Counted from the first letter of the stretch, positions 1-6,809 are shown. The stretch: 7,783 bases of DNA from Halothece sp. MAG (GCA_018610095.1 JAHEOB010000053.1:1-7783), one strand, 5' to 3'. A program made the numbers and translations. Notes: generated from the sequence alone by a model not told the origin.

Positions 1-566
1 CGTTCTAAGTTACGCAGTTCTTTGAAAATGACCGTTTCCACTTGGGAAAAAATGGCTTCAATGGACTCCGCACTATTGAGCCCTTTAGCAATTTCAACAA
101 TATAATGGAGACGCGCCTGAGTAATTTGTTCGGTACTGAGGGGATCTTTCCCTTGATCCCCTTCCATCCAACGCTGTCGAAGTTCTTCCGCATTACGGAG
201 AATGGTTTGAACTTTGGTGCTTTTTTCTTGGGAAGAGGCGTTTTTTGAGGAGGCAGGTGGTTGTAATTGGGCTTTAATAATGACATTACCCACCTGTATG
301 ACATCACCATCTTTAACAATAACTGCCTTTTTGACTAACGTTTGATTGACTAGAGTGCCATTGGTACTCCCTAAATCTTGCAGTTGCCATTTCCCTGGCT
401 CCAGTTTACGAAATCGACAATGTCGTCGGGAAATTTCTGAATAAGGCAAATAAATATCACATTCTGCTAAGCGACCAACAGTAAGTTGCTCCTGAGCTAC
501 ATGAAGCGTCTGCTCGAGACTCCCTTCAATATAAATTTGTAGTGTCAGCTCAGTGGCAGTTGTCAT
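1..566 (-). CDS. FHA-domain signalling protein, N-terminal part (cut by left window edge)
   Basis: Open from an ATG at 566 to the window edge (188 complete codons, no stop), so the C-terminus is missing. Residues about 7-101 form a textbook FHA phosphothreonine-binding domain: GR at 31-32, SRRH at 46-49 and LGSTNG at 65-70, covering the conserved Arg, Ser, His and Asn that contact the phosphopeptide. A polar, Ser/Lys-rich linker follows (about 103-118), then a helical stretch. From about residue 147 the sequence (LHYIVEIAKGLNSAESIEAIF) resembles the entry helix of a GAF domain. In cyanobacteria FHA-GAF proteins often end in a SpoIIE/PP2C phosphatase or a class III nucleotide cyclase; which one applies cannot be seen here. 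No signal peptide or membrane segment is visible, so it is probably cytoplasmic. The ATG lacks a clear Shine-Dalgarno, which is common in cyanobacteria. FHA call firm, GAF call tentative. Confidence 0.85.
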   Translation of the reverse strand, partial: MTTATELTLQIYIEGSLEQTLHVAQEQLTVGRLAECDIYLPYSEISRRHCRFRKLEPGKWQLQDLGSTNGTLVNQTLVKKAVIVKDGDVIQVGNVIIKAQLQPPASSKNASSQEKSTKVQTILRNAEELRQRWMEGDQGKDPLSTEQITQARLHYIVEIAKGLNSAESIEAIFSQVETVIFKELRNLE

Positions 567-708
567 TTGAAATTTAATTGGAATCTGCGATTAAGTTTAA
601 CTTAAATCCTATCTTCGTTAGGAGAATCATTGTCTCATATCTTTTTGATCTGTGTAACTTCCAGTTATTTAATTAAATCACTAGAATAACAGATACTTCT
701 CCATCGAT
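567..708. other. AT-rich intergenic spacer with short palindromes
   Basis: This gap separates the 3' end of the aldo/keto reductase from the start of the FHA gene, both on the minus strand. It holds no convincing ORF or RNA gene. It contains the palindrome ATTTAATTAAAT (667-678) and an inverted repeat at 591-605. No GC-rich hairpin followed by a T-run is visible after the reductase stop. The FHA promoter should lie here, but I could not identify convincing -35 and -10 boxes. Confidence 0.5.
591..605. promoter_or_regulatory. 7-bp inverted repeat upstream of the FHA gene (possible operator)
   Basis: The sequence TTAAGTTTAACTTAA is a perfect 7+7 inverted repeat around one central base. Its near edge is 24 bases upstream of the FHA gene's ATG. 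The symmetry and position suit a repressor or activator site, but the arms are AT-rich and could arise by chance. No regulator family is recognised. Confidence 0.25.
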
Positions 709-1674
709 TTAAACATTAAATGTCCATAAAATGGGGTTCTCATCTAAGTGATCGGTGACAGTGCGTCCAATTTCATCTAGCCTTGCAAGATCATCTTCTG
801 AGAGGGAAACCGCTGCAGCTTTGGCATTAGCAACTGCTTGATCCGCATTACGAGCACCAGCAATGGCATGGGTATGGGGTTGAGCAATTACCCAAGCTAG
901 AGCCAATTGAGCTAAGGTACATCCTTTCTCTGCTGCAATTCCCCGTAACTGTTCCACAGCGTTCAGGGCACGTTGATAATTTTCGCCTTGGAATAACTTA
1001 TTTTGGGAACGGTGATCTCCTTCATCAAATTGATGGTCAGCTTGAAATTTACCAGTCAATAACCCTTGTGCCAGTGAAGAATAAGCAAGAACAGAAATCT
1101 GATGTTCAGCACAATAGGGAAGGAGTTCTTGTTCTGCCTGTCGCCAAAATAGAGAATAAGGGGGTTGCACACTATCAATTTGTCCATATTGTTGGGCTTC
1201 TACCAATTGGGCTCGAGAAAAATTAGAAACCCCAATGGAACGAATTTTTCCTTGGGTTTTGAGATCATTGAGAGCCTGCATTGTTTCTTCAATGGGGACA
1301 ATTTCACTATTAAACGAGCCACTGGGCCAGTGAATTTGATAGAGATCAATATAGTCGGTTTTCAGGTTTTTTAGAGACCCTTCACAAGCAGCAATCACTT
1401 GATCATATTTTAAGTGAGTGGGAAATACCTTGCTAGCAAGTTGGACTTGATCTCTGACATCAGAAATCGCTTGGGCAATAATCCGTTCCGAGTGACCTTC
1501 CCCGTAAATTTCTGCAGTGTCAATGGTAGTAATTCCTGCATCAAAGGCAGCCCGAATCGCCTTAATGGTTTCTTGGTCCTCAATGCCAGTCCACATCGCT
1601 TTCCCAGCTTGCCAAGTTCCCATAATGATGGGAGTAATTTGAATATCTGATTTTCCCAAAAGTCGTTTTTCCAT
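709..1674 (-). CDS. Aldo/keto reductase family oxidoreductase
   Basis: A 321-residue NAD(P)H-dependent oxidoreductase of the aldo/keto reductase superfamily, full length for a (beta/alpha)8 barrel and expected in the cytoplasm. The catalytic tetrad is complete: Asp52 (in TTIDTAEIYG), Tyr57, Lys82 (LASKVF) and His115 (YQIHWP). The family signature around IGVSNFSRAQL lies near residues 147-157, and AIAGARNADQAVANA near the C-terminus matches the cofactor-binding segment that grips the 2'-phosphate of NADPH. The ATG at 1674 is supported by AAGGAGT (1680-1686) five bases upstream. It is a single-gene unit, divergent from the DUF4359 gene and followed by a 142-base gap before the FHA gene. The sequence resembles the general-stress or IolS-like bacterial groups more than sugar reductases, but the substrate cannot be predicted. 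Family assignment is very secure. Confidence 0.95.
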   Translation of the reverse strand: MEKRLLGKSDIQITPIIMGTWQAGKAMWTGIEDQETIKAIRAAFDAGITTIDTAEIYGEGHSERIIAQAISDVRDQVQLASKVFPTHLKYDQVIAACEGSLKNLKTDYIDLYQIHWPSGSFNSEIVPIEETMQALNDLKTQGKIRSIGVSNFSRAQLVEAQQYGQIDSVQPPYSLFWRQAEQELLPYCAEHQISVLAYSSLAQGLLTGKFQADHQFDEGDHRSQNKLFQGENYQRALNAVEQLRGIAAEKGCTLAQLALAWVIAQPHTHAIAGARNADQAVANAKAAAVSLSEDDLARLDEIGRTVTDHLDENPILWTFNV

Positions 1675-1689
1675 GGATTACTCCTTGCA

Positions 1690-1711
1690 GTCACTATATT
1701 CCTATTGTGAC
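1690..1711 (-). promoter_or_regulatory. Possible aldo/keto reductase promoter region with GTCAC-N12-GTGAC inverted repeat
   Basis: GTCAC (1690-1694) and GTGAC (1707-1711) form a 5-bp inverted repeat separated by 12 bases, just upstream of the reductase ribosome binding site. On the minus strand a TATAGT box (1698-1693) lies within it, with a weak TTAGAA (1719-1714) 15 bases further up. If TATAGT is the -10 box, the repeat would overlap the promoter as an operator would. The arms point the opposite way to a CRP site (TGTGA-N6-TCACA), so that factor is not suggested. Confidence 0.25.
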
Positions 1712-1744
1712 GTTTCTAATGAGGTTTGAGTTGTCCCCATGTTG

Positions 1745-1773
1745 TTGAGATTGTTTTAAAATTAAAATAAGAT
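1745..1773 (+). promoter_or_regulatory. Candidate sigma70-type promoter for the DUF4359-like gene
   Basis: TTGAGA (1745-1750) and TAAGAT (1768-1773) are separated by exactly 17 bases, matching consensus at 5 of 6 and 4 of 6 positions. Transcription would begin near 1780, giving a leader of roughly 95 bases to the chosen ATG at 1874. That leader would contain the whole hairpin repeat. The region is AT-rich, so chance matches are likely. Confidence 0.35.
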
Positions 1774-1783
1774 TTTATGGTTT

Positions 1784-1842
1784 GCGACCACCGAAGTGGT
1801 TAGCGCGATGCCTATAGGGCGGTCGCTTCGCCACATAGCGCT
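1784..1842. repeat. Hairpin-rich palindromic repeat of cyanobacterial dispersed type
   Basis: The segment folds in several parts. ACCAC (1787-1791) pairs with GTGGT (1796-1800) around a CGAA loop. AGCGCGATG (1802-1810) pairs with CATAGCGCT (1834-1842) with one mismatch, enclosing CC-TATA-GG (1811-1818) and GGCG/CGCC (1818-1821 with 1829-1832). GCGATGCCTATAGGGCGG and GGTCGCTTCGCC resemble the short palindromic repeats scattered between genes in many unicellular cyanobacteria. Its base composition stands out from the AT-rich flanks. Translated in the plus frame it gives a spurious-looking extension (AMPIGRSLRHIA) fused to the downstream protein. Copy number cannot be judged from one window. Confidence 0.65.
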
Positions 1843-1873
1843 GTTGATAGTAAGTAACCATCCTGAAAGAACC

Positions 1874-2281
1874 ATGTCAGTTGAGCAACTTAGAATGAAT
1901 CGCATTCAATTACAACCTTGGCAATTGAGTACCTTAATTGGATCTGTGGGGGTTGTTGCAATGGGAACAATGATGGCTATCACGAATCCTTCTCGTAATG
2001 CCTATAATTCCCATGTTGCGAATCAAGCAAGTTCCTATCTGCAAAAAAATGTTTGTTCCCAAACCCAAAACTACTTTGGCAATTGGTTACAACAGGAATG
2101 TCATGACTTAGTGGCTCAAGGAAAACCGTCCATCAAACAATTAGTGAATTTATCAACCCAACGGGATAACTATCTTTTCTTTAGTGTGTATGAAACCGAA
2201 GTCTCAGTCATGGAGAGTCTCCCCAGTTATGAGACCAAAAAAATTGGGTTTCTAGGTCAATTTTGGGAAATCCCCGATTAA
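1874..2281 (+). CDS. DUF4359-like small membrane-anchored protein
   Basis: A 135-residue protein from the ATG at 1874. One hydrophobic segment (about residues 18-37, LSTLIGSVGVVAMGTMMAIT) runs into TNPSRNAY, so it is probably an N-terminal membrane anchor or uncleaved signal with the rest outside the cytoplasm. The layout fits the cyanobacterial DUF4359 family as I remember it: TNP-x4-Y after the membrane segment, two cysteines (Cys61, Cys76) that could form a disulfide, then TQRDNYLFFSVYETEVS (95-111) and a final aromatic IGFLGQFWEI. Function is unknown. The frame stays open upstream to a GTG at 1796, but that part lies within a palindromic repeat, so I reject it. ATG 1895 is an alternative start; neither has a strong Shine-Dalgarno. 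The gene ends 9 bases before the convergent CNNM/CorC-type gene. Confidence 0.8.
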   Translation: MSVEQLRMNRIQLQPWQLSTLIGSVGVVAMGTMMAITNPSRNAYNSHVANQASSYLQKNVCSQTQNYFGNWLQQECHDLVAQGKPSIKQLVNLSTQRDNYLFFSVYETEVSVMESLPSYETKKIGFLGQFWEIPD

Positions 2282-2290
2282 AGCTTTCTT

Positions 2291-3769
2291 CTAACTTAAT
2301 GTTTCTTCATTTTCCTGAGTTTCGTCAGTTTCCTCCTCTTGTTGTTCACTCTGTTCCGTTTCCACTGGTGGTGAAGGATCATGACGATAGATGCGGATTT
2401 GAGAAAGACGGGGACCATCAGCAGAGGCAACAGTTAAATCTAAATTATCATAAGAAAGAGTTTCCCCTTGGCTGGGAATTTTCTGAAATTGGTATAACAA
2501 AAAGCCACCAATGGTTTGATATTCATCCGTAATCGGTAAGTCTAGATCTAAAAGTTCGTTAACCTCTTCTAAGTTCATTTGGGCATGAACCAGAAAGGTT
2601 TGTTCATCAATCATTTGTAGGGTGACTTCTTCCTCTCCAGCCAGAGGTGCAATGATTTCACTGTCATTACCAATAATTTCATCAATTAAATCTTTTAAGG
2701 TAACTAACCCGGCTGTTCCCCCAAATTCATCCACCACCATCACCATTTCTAAACGAGAACGACGCATGGTTCCCAGTAGTTCCCCTAAGGGGGTAAATTC
2801 AGGAACAAAACGAACGGGTTTAATCCAATGACGAATGGCAGTATCGGGGGTAAGCCGATTGTGAGCAAGGGGCACGGCTAATTCTTTGAAATCAATCATG
2901 CCCACAATGTCATCTAAGGAATCACCTGTAACGGGATAACGAGTATGGCCACTGGCAACGACTTCTTCAAGGATATTGCCAAAGGTTGCTTCACGAGGAA
3001 TGGAAGTAATTTTGGTTCGAGGCACCATTACTTCTTTAACCAAAACCTCACTAAACTCAAAAACATTATTTAAGAGTTCCCGTTCTTCTGCTTCCAATCC
3101 AATAGATTCCCGTTCTGTGGCAATGATCAGTTGCAGTTCATCTGAAGTTACCCGATTGAACCAACTATGGGGATTGTATTCCAGTCCCACCAAATGGAGG
3201 AGCGTTTGGGTGGAATGATTCAGAATCCAAATAAATGGAGAAAATAGGCGGGAAATGACTAAACTCGGTGGGGCTAATAAGCGGGCTACTTGTTCTGCAT
3301 TATGGAGGGCAATGGATTTGGGAGATAGTTCCCCTAAAACAATTTGCAAGTAAGCAATGAGAAAAAAGGCAACAGGAATTGAAATAGAATGGGCAATGAC
3401 GTCTCGCAGTTCTGGGGAAAACGGTAGCTCTGTAAGCCCACTCGCAATCGTAACTGCCATGGTCCGTTCTCCAATCCAGCCCAAAGCTAAACTGGAGAGG
3501 GTAATTCCTAATTGCGTGGTCGATAACAAGCGATCTAAATTTTTTTGTAAAATTTGTACGGTTTTGGCTTGACTATCTCCCTGTTCTACTAATTGACTAA
3601 TGCGCGATCGCCGTACCGCAACCATCGAAAATTCTGCAGCAACAAAAAACGCATTAATCGCAATTAAAATAAACAAGGATAAAACTCGCCAAGGAAGATT
3701 ATCCACCGTAATCGTTAATTCCGATGCCACTGCGCCTAGCAAAAGAAAACCGAAAGCAGTTCTGCGCAT
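2291..3769 (-). CDS. CNNM/CorC (hemolysin C-type) membrane protein with CBS domains
   Basis: A 492-residue inner-membrane protein built like the CNNM/CorC family of magnesium or cobalt transport proteins; many are annotated as 'hemolysin'. After a first hydrophobic helix (about 5-17), the DUF21 membrane domain spans about 27-200, with NAFFVAAEF (39-47), LGITLSSLALGWIGE (87-101) and GELSPKSIA (146-154). A CBS pair follows: VMVPRTKI (247-254) opens it and VVDEFGGTAGLVTLKDLIDE (345-364) is the hallmark of the second CBS. A CorC_HlyC domain covers about 380-462. The final 30 residues are Glu/Gln-rich and probably disordered. A TTG at 3787 would add six residues; I prefer the ATG at 3769, although neither has a good ribosome site. 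It lies 76 bases after the unknown gene, so it may or may not share the pil transcript. Ion specificity is not determinable. Confidence 0.93.
   Translation of the reverse strand: MRRTAFGFLLLGAVASELTITVDNLPWRVLSLFILIAINAFFVAAEFSMVAVRRSRISQLVEQGDSQAKTVQILQKNLDRLLSTTQLGITLSSLALGWIGERTMAVTIASGLTELPFSPELRDVIAHSISIPVAFFLIAYLQIVLGELSPKSIALHNAEQVARLLAPPSLVISRLFSPFIWILNHSTQTLLHLVGLEYNPHSWFNRVTSDELQLIIATERESIGLEAEERELLNNVFEFSEVLVKEVMVPRTKITSIPREATFGNILEEVVASGHTRYPVTGDSLDDIVGMIDFKELAVPLAHNRLTPDTAIRHWIKPVRFVPEFTPLGELLGTMRRSRLEMVMVVDEFGGTAGLVTLKDLIDEIIGNDSEIIAPLAGEEEVTLQMIDEQTFLVHAQMNLEEVNELLDLDLPITDEYQTIGGFLLYQFQKIPSQGETLSYDNLDLTVASADGPRLSQIRIYRHDPSPPVETEQSEQQEEETDETQENEETLS
3604..3611. repeat. HIP1 octamer GCGATCGC
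   Basis: A single HIP1 palindrome inside the CNNM/CorC gene. HIP1 is over-represented in many cyanobacterial genomes, so it supports the taxonomic assignment. In frame it contributes to the R-R-S-R segment after the first membrane helices. Confidence 0.9.
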
Positions 3770-3782
3770 GATAGAGGAAAGG

Positions 3783-3792
3783 AACAATTGTT
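3783..3792. promoter_or_regulatory. Palindrome AACAATTGTT just upstream of the CNNM/CorC gene
   Basis: A perfect 10-base palindrome lying 13 bases before the chosen ATG (3769) in the 76-base gap after the unknown gene. On the minus strand a GATAAT box (3799-3794) sits immediately upstream and could be a -10 element, but no matching -35 box is evident. It could be a regulatory site or chance in AT-rich sequence. The gap shows no strong intrinsic terminator for the pil cluster. Confidence 0.2.
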
Positions 3793-3845
3793 AAGATTAT
3801 CAAAATTGCCAAAGCAGGATTATCGCTACCTTGCCTTAGCCAGTT

Positions 3846-4418
3846 CTATTGTTCTACCTCCACTGCCGTATTGTTATCCTCTTCTACGTTTTGGGCAACC
3901 GTTTGAATTAATAAAGGTAAGCCTGCTCCTTTTAACCCTCGCCGAATTTGCTCTGAGGTTTCATTGAATCCAACAAACAGGGGATAAACCTTTTGAGCCC
4001 CTTCACTAAACATATGTTCTTGAGCAGGGGGCATCAGCCATTCATAGTCTTGTTCAAGCCCAAATTGAGTTTCTCGCCAACGACGCAATAAATCAGAAAA
4101 GGCTTCTTGGGGGCGGTGAATAAAAACCATAAATTCCACCCCCATTTTAATTTTCCATTCGGGATCACAAGTCAAGATAGCAATGTCGCATGGCAGTTGC
4201 ATTGCTTGGGGAGCACAAGCATAACTCTGATTGTTGCCAGAATTAAGCGTGCGAATGCGGATAATCGGCAGGGGAAGGGTGATCACACTGTCATTGGGGC
4301 GACGCAAACTGGGAAGCATTTCCAAGTAAGGTCGATATTCCCGTAACAGCGCGATCGCGCGATCGCGATTACTATATTCGGCAAGTAAAGTTTCATATTG
4401 CGATGGTTTAATAGACAT
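3846..4418 (-). CDS. Hypothetical protein downstream of pilC
   Basis: A 190-residue protein I do not recognise. It starts 21 bases after the pilC stop in the same direction, so it is probably translated from the pil transcript. It has no signal peptide or membrane helix and looks cytoplasmic. The N-terminal 35 residues are helical and charged. A beta-rich middle part carries four cysteines (68, 77, 84 and none paired as CxxC), with LPCDIAILTCDPEWKI at 75-90 and a hydrophobic strand VEFMVFIHR at 94-102. A Trp/aromatic segment WRETQFGLEQDYEWLMPP (114-131) follows, then a helix around 153-175 and an acidic tail. Cysteines actually visible are Cys68, Cys77 and Cys84. Two tandem HIP1 octamers lie in the N-terminal coding part (NRDRAIAL). 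A role with the pilus motor is inferred from position only. Confidence 0.75.
   Translation of the reverse strand: MSIKPSQYETLLAEYSNRDRAIALLREYRPYLEMLPSLRRPNDSVITLPLPIIRIRTLNSGNNQSYACAPQAMQLPCDIAILTCDPEWKIKMGVEFMVFIHRPQEAFSDLLRRWRETQFGLEQDYEWLMPPAQEHMFSEGAQKVYPLFVGFNETSEQIRRGLKGAGLPLLIQTVAQNVEEDNNTAVEVEQ
4351..4366. repeat. Two contiguous HIP1 octamers (GCGATCGC x2)
   Basis: Two HIP1 palindromes sit directly head to tail with no spacer, inside the unknown gene, where they encode part of NRDRAIAL near its N-terminus. The 16-base unit is self-complementary and could form a strong hairpin in mRNA. Tandem copies are much rarer than single ones by chance. Confidence 0.92.
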
Positions 4419-4439
4419 GATTATGGGTTATAGTTTGTT

Positions 4440-5657
4440 TTAACCACCAATTTGCTCGAATACTTGGAACATCGGAAGATACATCGATAACAGAATGATA
4501 CCAACCATACCAGCAACAACCACAATCATTAGTGGTTCAATAATACTTGTCAAAGCACTCACTGCTTGTTCCACTTCCTGTTCATAAAAATCAGCAACTT
4601 TCATCAGCATTGCATCTAATTCCCCCGTTTCTTCACCAATACTAATCATTTGAATTGCTAGCGGTGGGAAGACTTTTTCTCGTTGCAGTGCCAAACTAAT
4701 CATGCCTCCTTGTTCCACCTCTTGTTTAGAGGCTTCAATGGCATTGATGTAAACTTGATTGCCCACGGTATTTTGAACAATGGTTAAAGAATCTAAAATA
4801 GGAACACCAGAGCGGGTTAAGGTCCCAAAAATACGACAGAATTTTGCCACAGCATTTTTTTCCAGTAAGTCTCCAAAAATGGGAAGTTTTAAAACCATTT
4901 TATCCACTTGTAACCGTCCAACAGGGGTCTTGTAATATTGTCTAAACCCAAAGACAGCTGCTATTAAAACACCAACCACGATTAAAATGGCAGGACTTCT
5001 TAAAGTGTCACTCACGGTCAGCATGAACTGGGTCAAAGCTGGCAACTCTGATCCTAAATCTTGGAAAATTTCCGCAAAAATCGGAATCAAGAAAAGGGTC
5101 ATCCCCAGAAAAACTGCAACCGCAACCAACCCTACAACTAGAGGATAAGCCATTGCAGATTTAATTTGCCCTTTCAAACGGGCCATATCCTCTAGTAATT
5201 TGGCAAGACGGTCTAGTACTTCATCCAGTACACCTCCAGCTTCCCCAGCTTCCACCATACTCACATATAAAGTGTCAAAGCAGTGAGGGTGGCGCCTCAT
5301 CGCTTCAGATAAATTAACCCCTTGCTGGACATCGGAACTAACATTTTGCAAGGCTTTTTTTAATTTGGGGTTTCCCGATTGCTCAGAAAGTACCCCCAAA
5401 CAACGAACAATGCCTACCCCAGCATTCACCATTGCTGAAAACTGCCGAGAGAAGATGGCTTTATCTTTAACATCAACTGTGGCAAGCTTTTCTTGTAACT
5501 GTGATAAATCAATGTCAAGCCCTGCCTTTTTCGCCTGACCAATTTTGGCATATTTGCCTCGTAACAGTTGTTGAGCTTGTACTGGTGATTGGGCTTGGAC
5601 TCTCTCTTGAGTGCGTTTTCCTTGGGCGTCTTGAACAGTAACAACGTAAGTAGCCAT
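4440..5657 (-). CDS. pilC: PilC, type IV pilus inner-membrane platform protein
   Basis: A 405-residue GspF/PilC-family protein that forms the inner-membrane base on which the PilB and PilT ATPases act during pilin assembly and removal. It shows the family's duplicated cytoplasmic domain: FSRQFSAMVNAGVGI (69-83) with MVEAGEAGGVLDEVL (134-148), repeated as FCRIFGTLTRSGVPILDSL (273-291) with ISIGEETGELDAML (338-351). Membrane helices lie at about 171-195, 222-238 and 374-396, the usual three. Length is normal for the family, and there is no sign of the split or frameshift seen in some pilC annotations. The ATG at 5657 has AAGGGGT (5663-5669) five bases upstream. It follows pilT by 36 bases and precedes the unknown gene by 21, consistent with one operon. 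Confidence 0.97.
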   Translation of the reverse strand: MATYVVTVQDAQGKRTQERVQAQSPVQAQQLLRGKYAKIGQAKKAGLDIDLSQLQEKLATVDVKDKAIFSRQFSAMVNAGVGIVRCLGVLSEQSGNPKLKKALQNVSSDVQQGVNLSEAMRRHPHCFDTLYVSMVEAGEAGGVLDEVLDRLAKLLEDMARLKGQIKSAMAYPLVVGLVAVAVFLGMTLFLIPIFAEIFQDLGSELPALTQFMLTVSDTLRSPAILIVVGVLIAAVFGFRQYYKTPVGRLQVDKMVLKLPIFGDLLEKNAVAKFCRIFGTLTRSGVPILDSLTIVQNTVGNQVYINAIEASKQEVEQGGMISLALQREKVFPPLAIQMISIGEETGELDAMLMKVADFYEQEVEQAVSALTSIIEPLMIVVVAGMVGIILLSMYLPMFQVFEQIGG

Positions 5658-5693
5658 AATTTACCCCTTCTTCCTTATACTCATCAATTGCAA

Positions 5694-6809
5694 TTACCGA
5701 CGGGCATTGCTTTTGGCTTGTTTTTTGCCAGCACTACCCCCTGAAGCTAAGCGATACAGTTCATCGGGTTTACTGCTTTTGGCAAGGGCTTCATCCATGG
5801 AAATGGCTCCCTGATTCACCCAATTAGCTAAAGATTGTTCCATGGTTTTCATTCCCAATTTCATTCCAGTTTGAATGGAAGAATAAATCTGAGAGGTTTT
5901 GCCTTCGCGAATTTGGTTTGCAATAGCGGGCGTGACGACCATAATTTCTTGGGCAAGGGCTCGTCCAAATTCACCTGGTTTGGGATTTTGCTTTTTCGGT
6001 AAACATTGACTGAACACAGCAATTAACGACCCTGATAATTGGGCACGAATTTGCTCTTGTTGTTCGGCAGGGAAAACATCAACCATCCGATCAACGGTTG
6101 ATGCAGCAGAACTGGTGTGTAACGTACCAAAAACCAAGTGACCCGTTTCAGCAGCAGAGATGGCAAGGGAGATGGTTTCTAAGTCTCGCAGCTCTCCAAC
6201 GAGGATAATATCAGGGTCTTCCCGAAGGGCAGCTCGAAGGGCATTGGCAAAACTTTTTGTATCTTCGCCTCGTTGACGTTGGTGAACGAGACATTTTTCA
6301 TTCTGGAAAACGTATTCAATGGGATCTTCCACCGTTAAGATATGTTCGTTGCGGGTGCGATTAATTAAGTCGAGAATCGCTGCTAAGGTGGTAGTTTTGC
6401 CACTACCGGTGGGCCCTGTCACCAGGATTAATCCCCGAGGACGACCTGCCATCTCTTTGACGACATCTGGCAGTCCTAAGTTTTCATATTTGGGAATTTT
6501 AGAGGCTAATGCCCGTAAACAAGCAGCATAGCAACCCCGTTCTTTATAAACGTTGACCCGAAAACGAGCCAGCCCTTTAACCCCATAGGAACAGTCTAAT
6601 TCCCAGTTTTGCTCTAGTTGCTTCCGTTGGCTATTATTGAGCATACTGAAAATTAATTTTTGGGTTTCTTGGGGAGTGAGTTCTTCTTCTGTTGCAGGTT
6701 GTAGTTCCCCACTCAGGCGGAAATAAACAGGGGCTCCTGCTTGAATGTGCATATCAGAGCCACCCTTTTCCACCAACTGTTCCATGAGGTCTTCGATAAT
6801 TAAGTCCAT
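5694..6809 (-). CDS. pilT: PilT, type IV pilus retraction ATPase
   Basis: A 371-residue hexameric secretion ATPase that depolymerises the pilus and so drives retraction, twitching and DNA uptake; cytoplasmic, docked on PilC. The N-terminal IEDLMEQLVEKGGSDMHI (5-22) is typical of PilT. Walker A is GPTGSGKT (132-139), the Asp box is ILTVEDPIEY (157-166), Walker B is DPDIILVGELRD (198-209) with catalytic Glu206, and the His box is TGHLVFGTLHT (222-232). The C-terminal retraction motif, AIRNLIRE in proteobacterial PilT, reads AIANQIRE (295-302). A basic tail of about 15 residues (GKKQAKSNARR) extends past the usual end. GELRD, the single-domain N-terminus and the absence of the PilB cysteine motif separate it from PilB. 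The ATG at 6809 has AAGGAG (6821-6826) at the rather long spacing of 11 bases. Confidence 0.97.
   Translation of the reverse strand: MDLIIEDLMEQLVEKGGSDMHIQAGAPVYFRLSGELQPATEEELTPQETQKLIFSMLNNSQRKQLEQNWELDCSYGVKGLARFRVNVYKERGCYAACLRALASKIPKYENLGLPDVVKEMAGRPRGLILVTGPTGSGKTTTLAAILDLINRTRNEHILTVEDPIEYVFQNEKCLVHQRQRGEDTKSFANALRAALREDPDIILVGELRDLETISLAISAAETGHLVFGTLHTSSAASTVDRMVDVFPAEQQEQIRAQLSGSLIAVFSQCLPKKQNPKPGEFGRALAQEIMVVTPAIANQIREGKTSQIYSSIQTGMKLGMKTMEQSLANWVNQGAISMDEALAKSSKPDELYRLASGGSAGKKQAKSNARR

Noticed and set aside
5..319. A 104-codon open frame on the minus strand
   Set aside because: It overlaps the FHA gene on the same strand in another frame. The FHA frame carries GR, SRRH and LGSTNG motifs, while this one gives a Lys/Pro-rich sequence with no family character.
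1410..1694. A 94-codon open frame on the minus strand
   Set aside because: It lies over the N-terminal half of the aldo/keto reductase in a different frame; the reductase has the full catalytic tetrad and a ribosome site.
1690..1711. CRP-type binding site
   Set aside because: The arms are GTCAC and GTGAC with 12 bases between, the reverse orientation of TGTGA-N6-TCACA, and the spacing is wrong.
1796..1873. Upstream extension of the DUF4359-like protein from GTG 1796
   Set aside because: The added residues come from the palindromic repeat and precede the expected start near the membrane segment; the repeat-derived sequence has no protein-family character.
2280..2290. Bidirectional terminator between the convergent genes
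   Set aside because: Only AAAGCTTT (2280-2287) is present, with no GC-rich stem or T-run; the 9-base gap leaves no room for one outside the coding regions.
3788..3845. Intrinsic terminator after the pil cluster
   Set aside because: I tried to pair GGCAAGG and CCTGCTTTGGC on the minus strand; they do not form a continuous stem and no T-run follows.
6319..6531. Plus-strand open frame inside pilT
   Set aside because: It is antisense to the Walker A region of pilT; the low-complexity V/L/P-rich translation is what the complement of a conserved ATPase gives.
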